DNA from: DASPKX01 sp035627835
GTDB taxonomy: Bacteria; Verrucomicrobiota; Verrucomicrobiia; Limisphaerales; SXQI01
Assembly: GCA_035627835.1 (NCBI GenBank)
Contig: DASPKX010000021.1
Coordinates: 1 to 26,324 of the forward strand
Direction: 5' to 3'
Length of the DNA stretch: 26,324 nucleotides
The notes under the pieces are model-generated. The model did no database searches. It was not told where the DNA came from and saw only the letters and a program-made list of their open reading frames with translations. The first letter of the stretch is position 1; each line of letters starts with the position of its first letter. A program made the position numbers and the translations under genes. Positions 1-8,179 of the stretch are shown piece by piece.

Positions 1-2687
1 GGCAACGCTGAACGATACGCTTTAATGGAGAGCGGATCGCTGCTGTCATTCACAAGATGGAGCGCCCGGTCTTTGACTGAGAAGAACTCGAGCAACACGC
101 CTGGCTCCTGGGAGCGGCGGTTCTGGAACCACAGAATCCGAATCGGATAAAGTCCCGCAACGGGCGCGACGACGTCGAAGAACTGGCTGCGCGCGAAGTA
201 GGTTGGGATGCGTTGAACATTACCCGAGTTGTCGAACAGGGCGATCACTGGGCTGTTGGGGGCAAAGCCAGCAGTGACTTTGTGGCCACCCTCGCTGTAA
301 AGGCCGAGGGTGTGGTTGCCCGCCGTAAGATCCAGGTAAGTCGTGATCTCCGCAACGAGTCCTTGATTGATGCTCGGATCCAAGCCGGGGAACGGCTTGT
401 CCGCGGGGAAGTTGATGGGCGTGCTGGAGTCGGGCGCCAGCTCAAACCAATTGATCACGCCGGGCTCAATGATTGGGGCGCCTTTCCAGGCTCCGCCGCC
501 GGTGAAGTCCAGCTCATTGAGATAAGCGGTGTCACTGCCTTCCGGCTTGAGTTCGCCTGCCAACTGCATCTCAGCGCGCGTGGCGAGGTTGGAATGGGCG
601 GATGAGCCCCCCTCCAGCAACTGTGCGCTGGTGATAGCGGTCATGTGAACCGTGAACCCGCTGCTATTGGCGGCTGGAGAAGCCATGCGGCTGGCCAGAG
701 GGAGGACAGTGAAGTTCGGCACGCGGAACACAAAGGTGCGGGTTTGAACGGCGCCGTTCACCTTCACCGAAAGACCGATTTCATGGACGCTGTCGGGCTG
801 GAGCAGGGCGGTGTGCTGGCCGATGATGCGAGTGACCCCGTTCGCCTTGGTGGCGGAGGCAGTGGCTGGAGCGCCGTCCAAGGTGACTTGAACAGAGGAG
901 GCGTCCACGACGTTGGTGGTGGCATCGATCAGTTGAAGTTCAAAACCGTGGGCGTTGCCGGTGAAGTTTGCTTCGACGGCAAGGGTTGGCTGGCCCGTGG
1001 TGTTGACACCCGCATTGAGAACTAGGGTCGCGGCTTCCACCCAATCAACTTGCCAGCCGTCAGAAGCGCCTTCTTGGAAGGCCGAGACGGCAATCGTTTG
1101 GCCAGGAACAAGGCCGAGTGTGCTCAGAGGAATAACAGCAGTCAAACGATTGCCGCTGGCCTGGAATGGGATATTGGAAGCGATAGCGGTGTCTTCATCG
1201 AGCGGGTTGTAAACCTCAACGCCGTTAGGTTTGCCATCACGCCAACCGATCATGATGACGCGCTCCGCGCCGAGAGGCTTCGTTAACCCGGTGGAATTGC
1301 CTTCGTATTCGGCATTGCTGCGGCCGGTGGCGGGGTTGTTATCCGTGTCGAGCAACCAATGGTAGTAGTAGCGGTTGACCTTGCCTTCGGGCGTGCCCTC
1401 GATGGTTGGGGCAACGACGCCGTGAACGGTCATATTGAGGTGGAGATCGTCGCCTTCGACATGGGCGGTGACGCGCCGGATGTCGCCGCTGGTATCCGGA
1501 AGATCAGCGGGATCGAGCACGGTGGCGATGGGGGGATTTGGACCATCGAGCGTGAGCGTGGCGGATTCAACCCAATCAACTTTCCAACCTTCAGAAGCGC
1601 CTTCCTGGAAAGCGGAGACAGCGATGGTTTGGCCACGCGCGACGCCAAGAGCCGAAAAAGGAATGAAGGCGGTCAGCGTGTTGCCTCGGGCATGAAATGG
1701 AAACCCGCTGAGAAGCGTGGTGTCATCATCCAGAGGGTCATAGATCTCAAGGCCATTCGGCTTTCCATCTCGCCAACCGATCATGATCACGCGCTCGGAG
1801 CCAATCGGTTTCGTTAAACCGGTGGAGTTGCCTTCGTACTCGGCATTGCTGCGGCCGGTGGCTGGGTTGTTGTCCGTGTCCAGCAGCCAGTGGTAATAGT
1901 AACGGTTCACCATCCCCTCGATTGTTTCTTCCACGGCAGGCGCAGCGACCCCGTTAACCGTCATGGAAAGGGCGAGATGATCCCCAATGGCGACAGCGCG
2001 CACACTGCGGATGTCACCGGATGAATCGCCCATGTCGGCAGGATCAGCAATGTTAGCCACGGGTGTAGGAGGGCCCTGGACTGTCATGGTGGCAGATTCG
2101 ACCCAATCGACTTTCCATCCTTCGGAAGCGCCCTCCTGGAACGCAGAGACTGCAACAGTCTGACCGGCGGCGACTCCCAGGGCGCTCAACGGAACAATTG
2201 CGGTCAAGGTGTTGCCGCTAGCGATGACCGGAAAGCCGCTGGCCAGGGTCACATCATCATCCAGCGGGTTATAAACCTCGATGCCTTCGCGCTTGCCGTT
2301 GCGCCATCCGACCATGATGACGCGCTCTATGCCAATCGGCTTCGTCAACCCAGTGGAGTTGCCTTCGTATTCGGCATTGCTGCGGCCAGTGGCGGGGTTG
2401 TTATCGGTGTCGAGCAGCCAATGATAATAGTGGCGATTGACCATGCCCTCAGCGGTCTGCGCTATAGAAGGGCCGCCGAGCCCATGGACCGTCATCGTAA
2501 AAATCATGGAGTCGCCCTGCACGGTGGCGCTGATCTGCCGAATGTCGCCATTGGCATCGCCCATATCCTGGGGATCGGTGACGATGACGGCGTGGGAAGA
2601 AGCCAGAAGGCCAACCGCGCCGAGGGAGACTGCGAGTAGTCTGTTGAAGAGTTTTCTCGGGTTAGAGTGTGTGAATTCTGCCTGCAT
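1..2687 (-). CDS. Large secreted protein with three tandem 177-aa domains, C-terminus cut off by window edge
   Basis: An open frame runs from an ATG at 2687 to the left edge without a stop, giving about 895 residues. The N-terminus is a Sec signal peptide: basic 'PRKLFNR', a hydrophobic stretch, and probable cleavage after 'SSHA' near residue 33. Residues 38 to about 560 are three tandem copies of one domain. Each copy contains the near-invariant block 'WLLDTDNNPATGRSNAEY', then 'ERVIM(V/I)GWR(N/D)GK', 'SGN.LTA.IPLS.LG' and 'VSAFQEGAS(E/D)GW.VDWVE'. The Asp/Asn-rich 'DTDNNPATG' stretch followed by alternating beta segments resembles CBM9/DOMON-like beta-sandwiches, and calcium binding there is plausible. 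Residues from about 570 on are non-repetitive, Ser/Thr/Ala-rich and apparently beta-rich. The protein probably acts at the cell surface or outside the cell. Its ligand is unknown and no catalytic motif is visible. It is transcribed divergently from the isomerase gene at 2897. Confidence 0.85.
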   Translation of the reverse strand, partial: MQAEFTHSNPRKLFNRLLAVSLGAVGLLASSHAVIVTDPQDMGDANGDIRQISATVQGDSMIFTMTVHGLGGPSIAQTAEGMVNRHYYHWLLDTDNNPATGRSNAEYEGNSTGLTKPIGIERVIMVGWRNGKREGIEVYNPLDDDVTLASGFPVIASGNTLTAIVPLSALGVAAGQTVAVSAFQEGASEGWKVDWVESATMTVQGPPTPVANIADPADMGDSSGDIRSVRAVAIGDHLALSMTVNGVAAPAVEETIEGMVNRYYYHWLLDTDNNPATGRSNAEYEGNSTGLTKPIGSERVIMIGWRDGKPNGLEIYDPLDDDTTLLSGFPFHARGNTLTAFIPFSALGVARGQTIAVSAFQEGASEGWKVDWVESATLTLDGPNPPIATVLDPADLPDTSGDIRRVTAHVEGDDLHLNMTVHGVVAPTIEGTPEGKVNRYYYHWLLDTDNNPATGRSNAEYEGNSTGLTKPLGAERVIMIGWRDGKPNGVEVYNPLDEDTAIASNIPFQASGNRLTAVIPLSTLGLVPGQTIAVSAFQEGASDGWQVDWVEAATLVLNAGVNTTGQPTLAVEANFTGNAHGFELQLIDATTNVVDASSVQVTLDGAPATASATKANGVTRIIGQHTALLQPDSVHEIGLSVKVNGAVQTRTFVFRVPNFTVLPLASRMASPAANSSGFTVHMTAITSAQLLEGGSSAHSNLATRAEMQLAGELKPEGSDTAYLNELDFTGGGAWKGAPIIEPGVINWFELAPDSSTPINFPADKPFPGLDPSINQGLVAEITTYLDLTAGNHTLGLYSEGGHKVTAGFAPNSPVIALFDNSGNVQRIPTYFARSQFFDVVAPVAGLYPIRILWFQNRRSQEPGVLLEFFSVKDRALHLVNDSSDPLSIKAYRSAL
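1020..1514 (-). repeat. Tandem domain repeat, copy 3 (about 495 bp recognisable)
   Basis: Third copy, starting at 'DPADLPDTSGDIR' (Asp codon 1512-1514, again 531 bp from copy 2). Recognisable similarity ends after 'VDWVEAATL', where the non-repetitive C-terminal part of the protein begins. Confidence 0.8.
1515..2045 (-). repeat. Tandem domain repeat, copy 2 (531 bp)
   Basis: Second copy, starting at 'DPADMGDSSGDIR'. It is exactly in register with copy 1: the Asp codons sit at 2574-2576 and 2043-2045, 531 bp apart. It carries the same 'AEYEGNSTGLTKPIG' and 'VSAFQEGASEGWKVDWVES' segments. Confidence 0.85.
2046..2576 (-). repeat. Tandem domain repeat, copy 1 (531 bp)
   Basis: First of three in-frame 531-bp (177-aa) repeats inside the secreted protein. 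It starts at the codon for Asp38 ('DPQDMGDANGDIR') and ends just before the next 'DPADMGD'. The most conserved stretch encodes 'WLLDTDNNPATGRSNAEY'. Confidence 0.85.
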
Positions 2688-2896
2688 AATGTTCCTTGTG
2701 CTGAATGTACAATCCAAGGGCGGGTGGATGCCACGAGGCCTCTGGGTTGAGTCGGATGCTAAGGATTAGTGGGGCAAAAGTAAAGCAAACGCCCGCCGCA
2801 ATTTCCTTCTAACGCGACGGATTTGCTGGAGCCTCGGCGCGGGGGAGAACGCAGCCTTGTGCTTCGTGGCGCTTGGGGCAAAATCGCGCATCACTT

Positions 2897-3727
2897 ATGC
2901 CTGATGCTTCAATCACTGATCGGTTGGCCGTTTGCAGTTGGTCTTTGCAGCCGCAAACTCCGGAGGAGTTGTTCGAACGCGTGAAGCAAATTGGCATTCC
3001 GCGCCTGCAAATTGCTCTGGATCCGATTCGCGATAATCGGCTTGTCTGGGGCAAGACTCAGGCGCTCGCGGAACAGCAGGGCATCACTTTTGTATCCGGC
3101 ATGTTCGGGACGATCGGTGAGGATTACACCAGCATGGAATCGATTCGCCGCACGGGTGGCGTCGTCCCGGACGAGCATTGGGACGCGAATTGGCGCAACA
3201 TCCAGGAAGTCGCCAAGCTCGCTTCCAGCATGGGTTTGAAGGTCGTGACCTTTCATGCGGGCTTTCTCCCGCATAGCCCGAGTGATCCTGATTTCGCCAA
3301 GCTCCTCGCCCGCATCACACAGATTGCGGACCTCTTCGAGCGGCACGGAATCACGCTTGGGTTTGAAACTGGCCAGGAGGATGCGCACACCCTTCGACTT
3401 TTCCTCGAGCAACTTAAACGCCCCAATGTCGGCGTGAACTTTGACCCGGCTAACATGATCCTTTACGCGAAGGGCGATCCCATTGAAGCGCTCCGCGTGC
3501 TCGGCCCATGGCTGAAGCAGGTGCATATCAAGGATGCCAACCAAACGAAAATCCCCGGGCAATGGGGCGAGGAAGTTCGCGTTGGGACCGGGCAGGTCGA
3601 TTGGCGGGCTTTCTTCAAGGTCCTAAATGAACTGCACTTCAAGGGCTGGGCCTGCATCGAACGTGAAGCAGGCAATCAGCGTGTTGCAGACATCCAAGCC
3701 GCCTCAACCTTCGTCTCTCGCCTTTAA
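2897..3727 (+). CDS. Sugar phosphate isomerase/epimerase family protein (TIM barrel, xylose isomerase-like)
   Basis: 276 residues from the ATG at 2897. The frame stays open to a TTG at 2873, but the ATG gives the more typical N-terminus; neither start has a clear Shine-Dalgarno. The protein has the AP-endonuclease-2 / xylose isomerase-like TIM-barrel pattern. Likely divalent metal ligands are Glu in 'LGFETGQED', Asp in 'VNFDPANMI', His in 'KQVHIKDAN' and Glu in 'ACIEREAG'. Members isomerise or epimerise sugars, inositol derivatives or related polyols; the substrate cannot be read from the sequence. There is no signal peptide, so it is probably cytoplasmic. The next gene starts 12 bp downstream and encodes a Gfo/Idh/MocA oxidoreductase, a common partner in oxidised-sugar or inositol catabolism, so the two probably form one operon and pathway. 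Confidence 0.88.
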   Translation: MPDASITDRLAVCSWSLQPQTPEELFERVKQIGIPRLQIALDPIRDNRLVWGKTQALAEQQGITFVSGMFGTIGEDYTSMESIRRTGGVVPDEHWDANWRNIQEVAKLASSMGLKVVTFHAGFLPHSPSDPDFAKLLARITQIADLFERHGITLGFETGQEDAHTLRLFLEQLKRPNVGVNFDPANMILYAKGDPIEALRVLGPWLKQVHIKDANQTKIPGQWGEEVRVGTGQVDWRAFFKVLNELHFKGWACIEREAGNQRVADIQAASTFVSRL

Positions 3728-3739
3728 CTCGCACATATC

Positions 3740-4774
3740 GTGGCAAACAGACCTGTTAACATCGGCATTGTTGGGCTCGGCTTCATGGCCGCCACCCATG
3801 TGAAGGCTTACGCCAAAATCAAGGGCGCGCGCATTGTGGCCGTCTGCAATCCCTCCGGACGCCACCTGGATGGCGACCTCTCGAGGGTGTCAGGCAATGT
3901 TGGCGATCCGAACCCGGTGCGCCTCGATATGGCAGTGATTCGTGGTTACCGCGATTACAACGAGTTCCTCCAGCACCCCAACCTCGAACTGGTGGACATC
4001 ACTTCGCCCACCATGACGCATCCGGAACTTGCGATTGCCGCATTGAGCGCCGGCAAGCACGTGGTGGTGGAGAAGCCGCTCGCGCGCACGAGCGCTGCCG
4101 CTCAAAAGATCGTTCGCGCTGCTCAGAACGCATCCACGTTTGTCATGCCCGCGATGTGCCTGCGGTTTTGGCCGGAGTGGGCTTACCTGAAGAAGTTGGT
4201 GGCGGAGGAAACCTACGGCCGCACCCTGGCTGTCCGCTTCCGCCGAGTGGCTGAACCACCCGCGTGGGGAGCCAAACATTTCCCTCAAGGCGCAATGTCA
4301 GGCGGGGCTTTGCTCGATTTGCACATCCATGATGTGGACTTCGTTCAGCACCTCTTCGGAATGCCGGAGAAGGTCGTTTCGACGGGCTACACCAAGTTCA
4401 GTGGAGCGATTGACCATGTGGTCACTCAATACACAGTCAAGGGTGGGGCGATTGTTCACGCTGAAGGCTCCTGGGCAATGACGAAAGGTTTCGGCTTCAA
4501 CATGTCGTACACCGCGAACTTTGAGCGTGCCACACTGGATTACGATCTCAGCCGCGGCACAGATGCCCTGAAGCTGTCTGTAGAAGGAAAGAAGCCGAAG
4601 ACCCTCCATCTGCGGGGCCACGATGGTTACGTGGGTGAACTCCAGCACATGCTCGACGCCATCCGTTCGGGTAAAGCGCCATCGACAGTGACGATCGAGG
4701 AAGGCCTCAGCGCTGTGCGCGTTTGCGAGGCCGAAGAGCGTTCGATCTCCGCTGGCAAAGCCGTTCAGTTGTAA
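3740..4774 (+). CDS. Gfo/Idh/MocA family NAD(P)-dependent oxidoreductase
   Basis: 344 residues from a GTG start at 3740, 12 bp after the isomerase stop. The N-terminal Rossmann fold carries the dinucleotide-binding motif 'GIVGLGFMAATH' (about residues 8-19), followed by 'VDITSPTMTHPELAIAAL' and the family signature 'GKHVVVEKPLA', whose Lys is the usual catalytic/cofactor residue. The C-terminal alpha/beta domain has 'GGALLDLHIHDVDF', matching the conserved substrate-domain segment with its catalytic His/Asp. Length is normal for the family. It should oxidise or reduce a sugar, inositol or related polyol in the cytoplasm; the substrate is unknown. A short non-coding stretch (4775-4878) with only a weak GCCGC/GCGGC inverted repeat separates it from the ABC importer genes, so linkage with those is uncertain. 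Confidence 0.92.
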   Translation: MANRPVNIGIVGLGFMAATHVKAYAKIKGARIVAVCNPSGRHLDGDLSRVSGNVGDPNPVRLDMAVIRGYRDYNEFLQHPNLELVDITSPTMTHPELAIAALSAGKHVVVEKPLARTSAAAQKIVRAAQNASTFVMPAMCLRFWPEWAYLKKLVAEETYGRTLAVRFRRVAEPPAWGAKHFPQGAMSGGALLDLHIHDVDFVQHLFGMPEKVVSTGYTKFSGAIDHVVTQYTVKGGAIVHAEGSWAMTKGFGFNMSYTANFERATLDYDLSRGTDALKLSVEGKKPKTLHLRGHDGYVGELQHMLDAIRSGKAPSTVTIEEGLSAVRVCEAEERSISAGKAVQL

Positions 4775-4878
4775 CCGTTAAGCCCTAGCGCCTCAGGGGG
4801 GCATCGACGTCTGCTCAAGGGGGCCGCCTGATTTAGCGGCGCACCGCACTGCCGTAGGTTCTCGGCCAGAGGACTATT

Positions 4879-5892
4879 ATGGTAAAGCTTTTGAACTGGG
4901 TGGCGGCGGTAATCTTATGCGCTACCGCGACAACCTATGGCGCGGACGGCCAACAGATCCGGGTCGGCTTCTTTCCAAATATAACGCACGCTCAAGCTCT
5001 CTACGGCAAAGCCAATGGAGCGTTCGACAAAGCGACCGGCGCCAAGGTTGCCTGGACATCGTTCAACGCCGGTCCCACAGCGATTGAGTCCCTATTCACG
5101 GATGCGATCGATATGACCTACATCGGGCCGGGGCCCGCTGTTAACGGTTTCATCAAATCCCGCGGCGAGAAGTTCGTGGTCATTTCGGGCGCGGCCAGCG
5201 GCGGCGCCGGCCTCGTGGTGCGGGGCGATGCTGGGATCAACTCCGAAAAGGATTTCAACAACAAGAAAGTCGCGACTCCCCAACTGGGCAACACCCAGGA
5301 CATCGCCGCCCGCGTCTGGTTTACCGGCAAGAAGTACAAGTTTAAAGAGCGGGGGGGCACACTGACGATTCTCCCGCTCGCGAACCCCGACCAACTCACG
5401 ATGTTCCAGCGCAAAGAAATTGATGGCGCGTGGACAATTGAGCCTTGGCTTTCCCGGCTTGAAATCGAAGCGGGAGGCAAGCTCTTGCTCGACGAGAAAA
5501 CCCTCTGGCCCGAGGGCAAGTACGTGACAACGCATCTCATCGTGAGCAAGGCGTTTTTGCAGAAGCAGCCGCAGCTCGTGCAAAAGTTCCTGACAGCCCA
5601 TGTCGAGATCACCCAGCAGATCAGCTCAAACAAGACGGCTGCCGCCACGATCCTGAACGAGCAGCTTAAGAAGGAGACTGGCAAAGCGTTGAAGCCAGAG
5701 GTCATCACCAAGGCTCTCGAGCGCGTCGAGTTTACCTGGGATCCAATCAGCGCAAGCCTTCACAAAGGGGCTGCGGACGCCCACGAAATCGGGTTTCTCA
5801 AGACAGAACCTAAGTTGAACGGGATCTACGCGCTCGATCCATTAAACACGGTTCTGAAGCAAAAGAACCTGCCGGCCGTCAGCGCCAAATAG
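4879..5892 (+). CDS. ABC transporter substrate-binding protein, NitT/TauT (SsuA/NrtA-like) family
   Basis: 337 residues from the ATG at 4879. The N-terminus 'MVKLLNWVAAVILCATATTYGA' is a Sec signal peptide, probably cleaved near residue 22, so the protein is periplasmic. The mature part begins 'IRVGFFPNITHAQALYG' and continues with 'FNAGPTAIESLFTDAIDMTYIGPGPAVNGF' spread over about residues 60-95, the pattern of the NMT1/THI5-like binding proteins that serve importers of sulfonates, nitrate, taurine, bicarbonate or pyrimidine precursors. The ligand cannot be assigned from sequence alone. The ATPase gene follows 9 bp after the stop and a permease follows that, completing a single importer. No TPP or cobalamin riboswitch was recognisable in the 104-bp leader. 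Confidence 0.9.
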   Translation: MVKLLNWVAAVILCATATTYGADGQQIRVGFFPNITHAQALYGKANGAFDKATGAKVAWTSFNAGPTAIESLFTDAIDMTYIGPGPAVNGFIKSRGEKFVVISGAASGGAGLVVRGDAGINSEKDFNNKKVATPQLGNTQDIAARVWFTGKKYKFKERGGTLTILPLANPDQLTMFQRKEIDGAWTIEPWLSRLEIEAGGKLLLDEKTLWPEGKYVTTHLIVSKAFLQKQPQLVQKFLTAHVEITQQISSNKTAAATILNEQLKKETGKALKPEVITKALERVEFTWDPISASLHKGAADAHEIGFLKTEPKLNGIYALDPLNTVLKQKNLPAVSAK

Positions 5893-5901
5893 GGACACAC
5901 T

Positions 5902-6702
5902 GTGACCTCTGGGAAACCCGATTCTGCGGGCGGGGCAGTTCGGCTGAGGAACGTCAGCAAAGAGTTCCGGGCGCCCGGGCAGAGCGTTGTCCCGACCCTG
6001 CAGGATGTCAGCCTGGACATCGAGCCAGGTGAGTTCGTTGTGCTCGTCGGCCCATCCGGTTGTGGTAAATCCACATTGCTGAACCTGATTGCAGGGTTCG
6101 ACAAACCGAACAGTGGGCGCATCGAGCTTGATGGGGCGCCGATCAAAAAGCCCGACCGAGATCGCTTGATGATGTTCCAGGAGCATGCGCTCTTTCCCTG
6201 GTTGAACGTCATCGACAACGTCAGATACGGGTTGCGATGGAAATTCCGTTTCCAATCAGCGAAGCGGACCGAAATTGCGCGCAAGCTCTTGAAGATGGTC
6301 CATCTGGCCGACTTCGAACGCAGCTCAGTTCATCAGCTCTCTGGTGGCATGAAACAGCGGGTCGCGCTGGCTCGCGCGCTCGCGCCGGACCCGAAAGTGC
6401 TCCTCATTGATGAGCCTTTTCCCGCGCTCGACGCCCTGACGCGGCAAAAGTTATACGGCGACCTTCAGAACATTTTCGTCGAAACGAGAAAGACCATCAT
6501 CTCAGTGACGCACGACACCGCTGAAGCGGCGTGCCTCGCGGATCGAGTCGTCATCTTTTCGGCGCGCCCCGCGCGCATAATCGACACGATCAAGATCGAT
6601 CTGCCTCGGCCGCGGGAAATCAATGATCCAGGAGTGGTCGATTACGCACGGCAGATCATGTCTCGGTTGGAACAGAAGGACCCCCATGCTGCGAACGCCT
6701 GA
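5902..6702 (+). CDS. ABC transporter ATP-binding protein, NitT/TauT (SsuB/TauB-like) family
   Basis: 266 residues from a GTG start at 5902, 9 bp after the binding-protein stop. All ATPase motifs are present: Walker A 'GPSGCGKST' (50-58), Q-loop Gln93 in 'MFQEHALFPWLN', signature 'LSGGMKQ' (146-152), Walker B 'VLLIDEP' (166-172) and H-loop His204. The 'HALFPW' and 'DALTR' segments are typical of the SsuB/TauB/NrtD subfamily. One oddity is 'DEPFPALD', where nearly all relatives have Gly or Ser before 'ALD' in the D-loop region; here it is Pro174. It powers the importer from the cytoplasmic side. The permease start codon lies inside the 3' end of this gene, so the two are translationally coupled. 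Confidence 0.95.
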   Translation: MTSGKPDSAGGAVRLRNVSKEFRAPGQSVVPTLQDVSLDIEPGEFVVLVGPSGCGKSTLLNLIAGFDKPNSGRIELDGAPIKKPDRDRLMMFQEHALFPWLNVIDNVRYGLRWKFRFQSAKRTEIARKLLKMVHLADFERSSVHQLSGGMKQRVALARALAPDPKVLLIDEPFPALDALTRQKLYGDLQNIFVETRKTIISVTHDTAEAACLADRVVIFSARPARIIDTIKIDLPRPREINDPGVVDYARQIMSRLEQKDPHAANA

Positions 6703-7477
6703 AGCGCGCACCAAGCTGTACGTGGTTCTCTTTTACATCCTCCTCTTTGGGGTGTGGCAACTGGTCTTCACCCTCAAGTGGGTGCCGGATTACCTCTTCC
6801 CATCGCCGGTGCAGGTCTTCCGGCGAGGATGGGAACTCATTTCGGACGGGCTGCTTCTCCCTAGCGTGAAAGCGACGCTGATCCGGATGGGAATCGGCTT
6901 CAGCATCGCCGCAGCCATCGGCCTGGTGCTTGGCTTGCTGATGGGGCTGAGCGCTGTGGCGCATGCGTGCATGAAGTCACTTTTCCTTGGGTTGCAAACC
7001 TTGCCCACGGCAGCATGGGTGCCGATCTCGCTCCTATTGTTCGGGCTAAGTGACCGCGGGATTTACTTCGTCATCATCATGAGCGCCATGCCCGCGGTGG
7101 CCATCGCCACCTCGGATGGCATCCTGAATATCCCGCCGATTTTCTTACGCGCAGCCCGCACGATGGGAACCCCCGCGTACGCGATGCCTTACCGGGTAGT
7201 GTTTCCAGCCGCCCTTCCGTCAGTGGTCACAGGGGTAAAGCTTGGGTGGACGCTCGGCTGGCACGGCGCGGTTTCGGCGGAGTTGATTAAGTCAACGGTG
7301 GGGCTCGGTTATCTTCTTTACATGGGCCGCGAGCTGAACGACGCGCCTCAAGTCGTCGCCATCATGATCGTGACGATACTCTTCGGGTTGCTGCTGGACC
7401 GATTCATCTTCGGGATCATCGAGCGGCGCATCCGCCGCAAGTGGGGGTTGATCAACGAAACCACTCGTCCCAGCTGA
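6686..7477 (+). CDS. ABC transporter permease, NitT/TauT (SsuC/TauC-like) family
   Basis: 263 residues, multi-spanning inner-membrane protein. The frame is open upstream to 6623, but the ATG at 6686 is chosen because the Shine-Dalgarno 'AAGGA' (6676-6680) lies 5 nt before it and because 'MLRTPEARTKLYVVLFYILLF' is the usual short cytoplasmic N-terminus before the first membrane segment. It overlaps the ATPase gene by 17 bp. The BPD_transp_1 domain covers roughly residues 60-250. The EAA-type loop that contacts the ATPase is visible as 'AARTMGTPAYAMPYRVVFPAALPSVVTG' read in two halves. It transports the ligand delivered by the binding protein. Its stop codon (7475-7477) directly abuts the stop of the convergent methyltransferase gene, leaving no intergenic base and no dedicated terminator. 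Confidence 0.92.
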   Translation: MLRTPEARTKLYVVLFYILLFGVWQLVFTLKWVPDYLFPSPVQVFRRGWELISDGLLLPSVKATLIRMGIGFSIAAAIGLVLGLLMGLSAVAHACMKSLFLGLQTLPTAAWVPISLLLFGLSDRGIYFVIIMSAMPAVAIATSDGILNIPPIFLRAARTMGTPAYAMPYRVVFPAALPSVVTGVKLGWTLGWHGAVSAELIKSTVGLGYLLYMGRELNDAPQVVAIMIVTILFGLLLDRFIFGIIERRIRRKWGLINETTRPS

Positions 7478-8179
7478 TCACTTTTTAGGCTCGAAGAAAA
7501 TCATGTGCTGGCGGGGCAGGGCGCTCACGGTCTTGATCCATTTGAATCCGTTCGCTTCGGCTTCCTTGCGCACCTGGGCCTCGCTCATTTTATGAACTTC
7601 CTTGATGGGCACCCGTGGATCTTCTTTTCGATACTCAACGAACACGAGCTTCCCTGTTGGCTTGAGCGCAGCGTGAATCGAGCGAAGGATTTCCTGCGGG
7701 TGCGAGACCTCGTGGTAAACGTCCACCATCAACAGTAAATCGAGGCTGTTCCTGGGGATGTTGATGTTCGTGATGGTCCCGAGCGCAGACACCACATTGG
7801 TAACACCGCGCTGCTTCATGTTGCGCTGAAGGAGATCGAGCATCTCCTGCTGGATTTCAATAGCGTGCACACGTCCTTTCGGCCCGACTGCCTTCGCCAT
7901 GCGCCAACTGAAGTAACCGGTGCCTGCGCCCAAATCCGCCGCGTGATCTCCCGGCTTGAGTCCAAGATTCTCGACCAGCAGGTCGGGCTTCTCCTCAACC
8001 TCACGCTCCGGGCGCTCGAGCCAATCCGCACCTTGGTGCCCCATCACATGCGCGATTTCCCTGCCCATGTAGAACTTGCCAATTCCATCCGGGTCATGAT
8101 CGGTGCGGGTTTCGTATTGGGCAAAGCTGCTGGCCATGCCGGCAAAGAGCAGCAGGGCAAAGGTCCAAAGGTTCGTCAT
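7478..8179 (-). CDS. Class I SAM-dependent methyltransferase-like protein with an export signal
   Basis: 233 residues from the ATG at 8179. This start is chosen because it forms an ATGA overlap with the panE stop (8176-8178) and begins a clean signal peptide; the frame is open further upstream inside panE. The N-terminus 'MTNLWTFALLLFAGMASSFA' looks like a Sec signal with cleavage near residue 20. The rest is a Rossmann methyltransferase core: motif I 'DLGAGTGYFS' (82-91), acidic strand-2 end 'HAIEIQQEML' (105-114), and 'MVDVYHEVSHP' near 151-161. The combination is odd because SAM is a cytoplasmic cofactor. Similar exported predicted methyltransferases are annotated in other Gram-negative bacteria, but their substrates are unknown. 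Its role beside panE is unclear. Confidence 0.85.
   Translation of the reverse strand: MTNLWTFALLLFAGMASSFAQYETRTDHDPDGIGKFYMGREIAHVMGHQGADWLERPEREVEEKPDLLVENLGLKPGDHAADLGAGTGYFSWRMAKAVGPKGRVHAIEIQQEMLDLLQRNMKQRGVTNVVSALGTITNINIPRNSLDLLLMVDVYHEVSHPQEILRSIHAALKPTGKLVFVEYRKEDPRVPIKEVHKMSEAQVRKEAEANGFKWIKTVSALPRQHMIFFEPKK

Noticed and set aside
213..2639. Several + strand open frames of 70-150 codons across the left end
   Set aside because: They repeat with the same 531-bp period because they are antisense to the three tandem domains of the secreted protein.
4775..4878. Possible riboswitch in the leader of the ABC binding-protein gene
   Set aside because: No TPP, cobalamin or SAM consensus boxes were found; only a weak GCCGC/GCGGC hairpin is present.
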